Positions 14,441 through 17,075 of a stretch of 17,075 nt of DNA are shown piece after piece. Position 1 is the stretch's first letter, and each line of letters starts with the position of its first letter. Both the position numbers and the translations under genes were made by a program. The notes beneath the pieces were generated by a model. It was not told the DNA's origin. It made no database searches and saw nothing but the letters and a program-made list of their open reading frames with translations. Source of the DNA: DATARH01 sp038228485 (GTDB lineage: Bacteria; Pseudomonadota; Alphaproteobacteria; ATCC43930; CGMCC-115725). Where the stretch lies: contig JBBRPG010000082.1 in the NCBI GenBank assembly GCA_038228485.1, positions 1 through 17,075 of the forward strand, in the 5' to 3' direction.

Positions 14441-14445
14441 ATCGA

Positions 14446-14474
14446 GATATAGGATCACCGAGGGCCGAACGCAA
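14446..14474 (-). promoter_or_regulatory. probable ssrA promoter
   Basis: On the minus strand TTGCGT (plus 14469-14474) and TATATC (plus 14446-14451) are 17 bp apart. Transcription would begin near 14438-14440, which is the edge of the GTCGG-GCAA-CCGAC hairpin at the start of the precursor tmRNA. The fit between the predicted start and the hairpin supports the call. Confidence 0.6.
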
Positions 14475-14531
14475 TCGTGGTGCGTCCGTCGAGACGGTGC
14501 TTCGCGCCTCCTTGAGGAGCGGGCACCGCCC

Positions 14532-15512
14532 GTGTCTCGAAAAACGCACGGAGCCAGTCCAACGGCCGATTCAGCTCACCCAGCCGTCGTTATCGTCGCC
14601 GGGCCGACCGCGAGCGGCAAATCGGCGCTGGCGCTCGACCTCGCCGAGCATTTCGCCGGCACGGTCATCAATGCCGACAGCCAGCAGAGCTACCGCGACC
14701 TGCGTATCCTCACGGCGCGGCCCGATGCGGTCGCCGAGGCTCGCGCGCCGCACCGGCTTTACGGCTATCTCGACGCGGCCGAGCGCGGCTCGGTGGCGCG
14801 CTGGCGCGCGCTGGCGCTGGCTAAGATTGCCGCCGCCGTCGCCGCCGGCCGGCTGCCGATCCTGGCCGGCGGCACTGGACTTTACCTGCGTGCGGCGATG
14901 CAGGGGCTGGCCCCGGTGCCCGACATCTCGCCGGAAATCCGCGATGAGGCCGGCGCGCTTTACCGCCAACTTGGCGGCGCCGGGTTTCGCGAGCATCTGA
15001 TGAGCCTCGACTCGGCAGCCGCCGCGCGCTTCCCGCCCGCCGACCGCACCCGCCTGACGCGCGCCTATGAGGTGGTGCGCGCCACCGGCATCCCCCTCGC
15101 CGAGTGGCAGCGCCGCCCGGCGCCACCGGCGCCCTATCGTTTCGCCACCCTGCTGCTCGCGCCGCCGCGCGCCGCGCTCTACGCCGCCTGCGACGCACGC
15201 TTTGCGGCGATGGCCGCGTCGGGCGGGCTCGCCGAGGCGGCGGCGCTGCTGGCGCGCGGGCTCGACCCCGCGCTGCCGGCGATGAAGGCGGTCGGCGTTC
15301 CCGAGCTGATCCGCCATCTGCGCGGCGAGATCGTGCTTGTCGACGCGGTCGCGGCCGCACAGCAGGCGACGCGGCGCTATGCCAAGCGGCAGACGACGTG
15401 GTTCCGCCATCAGCTCAACGCAGACCTGCTGTGCAACGCGCAATATTCGGAAAGTTTTCAGGTCGAATCACGCCACTTTATTGAACAATTCCTATTGACC
15501 CATCGACGATAG
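14532..15512 (+). CDS. miaA: tRNA dimethylallyltransferase
   Basis: 326 residues from GTG 14532. MiaA attaches a dimethylallyl group to N6 of A37 in tRNAs that read codons starting with U. The P-loop GPTASGKS lies at 24-31. INADSQQSYRDLRILTARP provides the substrate-binding region, followed by PHRLYGYLDA, AGGTGLYLRA, and the C-terminal RYAKRQTTWFRHQ typical of the family. The start is judged from family length and the GAGGAG about 12 bases upstream; no ATG fits better. It is divergent from ssrA and 73 bp before the acetolactate synthase gene on the same strand. Confidence 0.94.
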   Translation: MSRKTHGASPTADSAHPAVVIVAGPTASGKSALALDLAEHFAGTVINADSQQSYRDLRILTARPDAVAEARAPHRLYGYLDAAERGSVARWRALALAKIAAAVAAGRLPILAGGTGLYLRAAMQGLAPVPDISPEIRDEAGALYRQLGGAGFREHLMSLDSAAAARFPPADRTRLTRAYEVVRATGIPLAEWQRRPAPPAPYRFATLLLAPPRAALYAACDARFAAMAASGGLAEAAALLARGLDPALPAMKAVGVPELIRHLRGEIVLVDAVAAAQQATRRYAKRQTTWFRHQLNADLLCNAQYSESFQVESRHFIEQFLLTHRR

Positions 15513-15530
15513 CTGGTACGTTGCACGCCC

Positions 15531-15554
15531 CCGCGCCGGCCACGGTCGGCGCGG
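15531..15554 (+). promoter_or_regulatory. GC-rich hairpin in the leader of the acetolactate synthase gene
   Basis: CCGCGCCG (15531-15538) and CGGCGCGG (15547-15554) form a perfect 8-bp stem with an 8-nt loop, between the miaA stop and the ilvB start. The following sequence (TTGGTGTTTC) is only mildly T-rich. It could be a miaA terminator or the end of an attenuator. No Leu/Val/Ile-rich leader peptide with an ATG is visible. Only the hairpin is certain. Confidence 0.4.
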
Positions 15555-15585
15555 TTGGTGTTTCATACCTTCGTAGGAGAGGGTC

Positions 15586-17075
15586 ATGTCGGCCGAGCCG
15601 ATCAGCGGGGCGGATATCGTTATCAAATCGCTCGTCGATCAGGGCGTCGATGTCGTATTCGGCTATCCCGGCGGCGCGGTCCTGCCGATTTACGACTCGC
15701 TGTTCAAGCAGAACAGTTTGCGTCATGTGCTGGTGCGCCAGGAAGGGGGTGCCGTGCATGCCGCCGAGGGCTACGCGCGCTCGACCGGCAAGGTCGGCGT
15801 CGTGCTGGTGACCAGCGGCCCCGGTGCGACCAACGCGGTCACCGGCCTCACCGACGCGCTGATGGATTCGGTGCCGGTCGTCTGCCTCACCGGTCAGGTG
15901 CCGACCCACCTGATCGGCAACGACGCGTTCCAGGAGGCCGACACCACCGGCATCACCCGGCCCTGCACCAAACACAACTACCTCGTCCGCGACGTCGCCG
16001 AGCTGGCGCGGGTGATGCACGAGGCGTTCATAATCGCCAAAAGCGGCCGGCCCGGCCCGGTGGTGATCGACCTGCCCAAGGACGTGCTGTTCGCGCTCGG
16101 CCCCTATACCGCGCCCGAGGACATCCAGCACAAAAGCTACCGCCCTCAGACCAGCCCCGATCCCATGCGCATCGACGAGGCGCTGAAGCTGATCGCCAAG
16201 GCGGAGCGGCCGCTGGTCTACGGCGGGGGCGGCCTCATAAATTCCGGGCCCGAGGCTTGCGCCCGCTTTGCCGAGTTCGTGCGGCTGATCGACTCGCCCT
16301 GCACCCTGACCCTGATGGGCCTGGGCGCGCTGCCGGCGAGCGACCCGCATTTCCTCGGCATGGTCGGGATGCACGGCACTTACGAGTCCAACAACGCCAT
16401 GCACGATTGCGACCTGATGATCGCGGTCGGCTCGCGCTTCGACGACCGGGTGACCGGGCGGCTCAACGCCTTCTCGCCGCAGTCGAAGAAGATCCACATC
16501 GACATCGATCCGTCCTCGCTCAACAAGAATGTGCGGGTTGACGTGCCGATCATCGCCGATTGCGCCGAGGCCCTGGCCGCGCTGCTCGAAGGTTGGCCCG
16601 CGGTCGCGCCGAAGCGGCCCTCGGCCAAGCGCATCGAATGGTGGAAGCAGATCGACCGGTGGCGCGCCAAGGATTGCCTGCGCTACGACCGCGGCCGCAA
16701 GGACGTGATCAAGCCGCAATACGCATTGGAGCGGCTCTACGCGCTGACCCACGGCCGCGATCCCTACATCACCACCGAGGTGGGCCAGCACCAGATGTGG
16801 GCGGCGCAGTTCTTCAAGTTCGAAAAGCCCTACCACTGGATGACCTCGGGCGGGCTCGGCACGATGGGCTACGGGCTGCCGGCGGCGGTCGGGGTGCAGG
16901 TCGCGCACCCGAACGCGCTGGTCATCGACATCGCCGGCGAGGCGTCGATCCTGATGAACATCCAGGAGATGTCGACGATCTGCCAGTACCGGCTGCCGGT
17001 AAAGGTGTTCATCCTCAACAACCAGTACATGGGGATGGTGCGCCAGTGGCAGGAGCTGCTGCACGGTGGCCGCTA
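15586..17075 (+). CDS. ilvB: acetolactate synthase large subunit, cut by window end
   Basis: 496 residues are visible of the usual 570-600. The thiamine-diphosphate enzyme condenses pyruvate with pyruvate or 2-oxobutyrate, the first shared step of Val, Leu and Ile synthesis. The N-terminal domain has FGYPGGAVLPIYD and the catalytic glutamate E53 (RQEGGAVHAAEGYAR), then SGPGATNAVTGL and the conserved FQEAD. The C-terminal domain begins with EVGQHQMWAAQFFKF, and GYGLPAAVGVQ leads to the cofactor motif at 451-453, which reads GEA (IDIAGEASILMN) where most family members have GDG. The usual NNQYMGMVRQWQELLHGG follows. AGGAG precedes ATG 15586. The regulatory subunit gene (ilvH/ilvN) is expected just beyond the window. 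Confidence 0.95.
   Translation, partial: MSAEPISGADIVIKSLVDQGVDVVFGYPGGAVLPIYDSLFKQNSLRHVLVRQEGGAVHAAEGYARSTGKVGVVLVTSGPGATNAVTGLTDALMDSVPVVCLTGQVPTHLIGNDAFQEADTTGITRPCTKHNYLVRDVAELARVMHEAFIIAKSGRPGPVVIDLPKDVLFALGPYTAPEDIQHKSYRPQTSPDPMRIDEALKLIAKAERPLVYGGGGLINSGPEACARFAEFVRLIDSPCTLTLMGLGALPASDPHFLGMVGMHGTYESNNAMHDCDLMIAVGSRFDDRVTGRLNAFSPQSKKIHIDIDPSSLNKNVRVDVPIIADCAEALAALLEGWPAVAPKRPSAKRIEWWKQIDRWRAKDCLRYDRGRKDVIKPQYALERLYALTHGRDPYITTEVGQHQMWAAQFFKFEKPYHWMTSGGLGTMGYGLPAAVGVQVAHPNALVIDIAGEASILMNIQEMSTICQYRLPVKVFILNNQYMGMVRQWQELLHGGR

Larger units (their letters stand above)
14061..14531. other. stretch without protein genes, mostly the ssrA gene
   Basis: These 471 bp hold no convincing coding frame. 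14116-14440 is the permuted tmRNA gene with its promoter just beyond. 14061-14115 is the short leader of sspB, and nothing further is recognised there. 14475-14531 is the upstream region of miaA, with GAGGAG at 14514-14519 before its GTG start. Short open frames in the region (plus strand 14252-14452, minus strand 14210-14395) are by-products of the RNA gene. Confidence 0.8.

Noticed and set aside
14252..14452. Short plus-strand open frame in the ssrA region
   Set aside because: The region folds and pairs as a tmRNA on the other strand, which fully explains it.
15521..15585. Possible ilv leader peptide starting TTGCACGCC
   Set aside because: It starts with TTG and lacks a ribosome binding site. 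It has no run of Leu, Val or Ile codons, and its frame runs into the main gene without a stop before the hairpin.
15478..17064. A 528-codon minus-strand frame opposite the acetolactate synthase gene
   Set aside because: Antisense shadow of a clearly conserved gene, with no recognisable motif or start site.
1..17075. CRISPR array, tRNA or rRNA genes, toxin-antitoxin or phage-defence modules
   Set aside because: No regularly spaced repeats, tRNA-like cloverleafs other than the tmRNA, or defence-type protein motifs were seen.

Overview
The window is GC-rich and reads as a chromosomal segment of an alphaproteobacterium, probably Rhodospirillales-like. The strongest evidence is a circularly permuted two-piece tmRNA gene (tag ANDNFASEALAA) beside an alphaproteobacterial-type sspB. 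Supporting evidence is the class I fumarase and an acetolactate synthase of alphaproteobacterial style. The order assignment is inference.

Layout. 1-1092 (minus): an IS481-family insertion sequence, cut by the window edge, that has landed in and truncated a TPR-type gene (1083-1439). 1610-5582 (plus): a small catabolic-looking cluster with an orphan molybdenum hydroxylase large subunit, an ACMSD-like amidohydrolase and a GlcG/HbpS-family protein. A palindromic intergenic repeat lies between the first two. 5606-8435 (plus): a compact arsenic operon arsR-arsM-arsC-acr3 behind a perfect 11-bp inverted repeat that is very probably the ArsR operator. 8439-9398 (minus): a radical SAM protein with a cysteine-rich tail, convergent with acr3. 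9479-10119 (plus): upp, with a one-base frameshift just before its conserved C-terminal motif.

10120-14440 is a run of minus-strand genes. In transcription order they are ssrA (tmRNA), sspB (ClpXP adaptor), class I fumarase, an ECF sigma factor, a transmembrane anti-sigma-like protein and a Spy/CnrX-like periplasmic protein. The last three resemble a CnrH-CnrY-CnrX metal or envelope-stress signalling module. 14532-17075 (plus): miaA, then the acetolactate synthase large subunit gene, which runs off the window end.

Functional themes. Arsenic: sensing, methylation, arsenate reduction and arsenite export are all encoded in one operon. Ribosome rescue: the tmRNA and the adaptor that delivers its tagged products to ClpXP are neighbours on one strand. 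Envelope or metal signalling: a three-gene sigma/anti-sigma/sensor module. The least explained elements are the Cys-rich radical SAM protein, the target of the sigma module and the substrate of the orphan molybdoenzyme.
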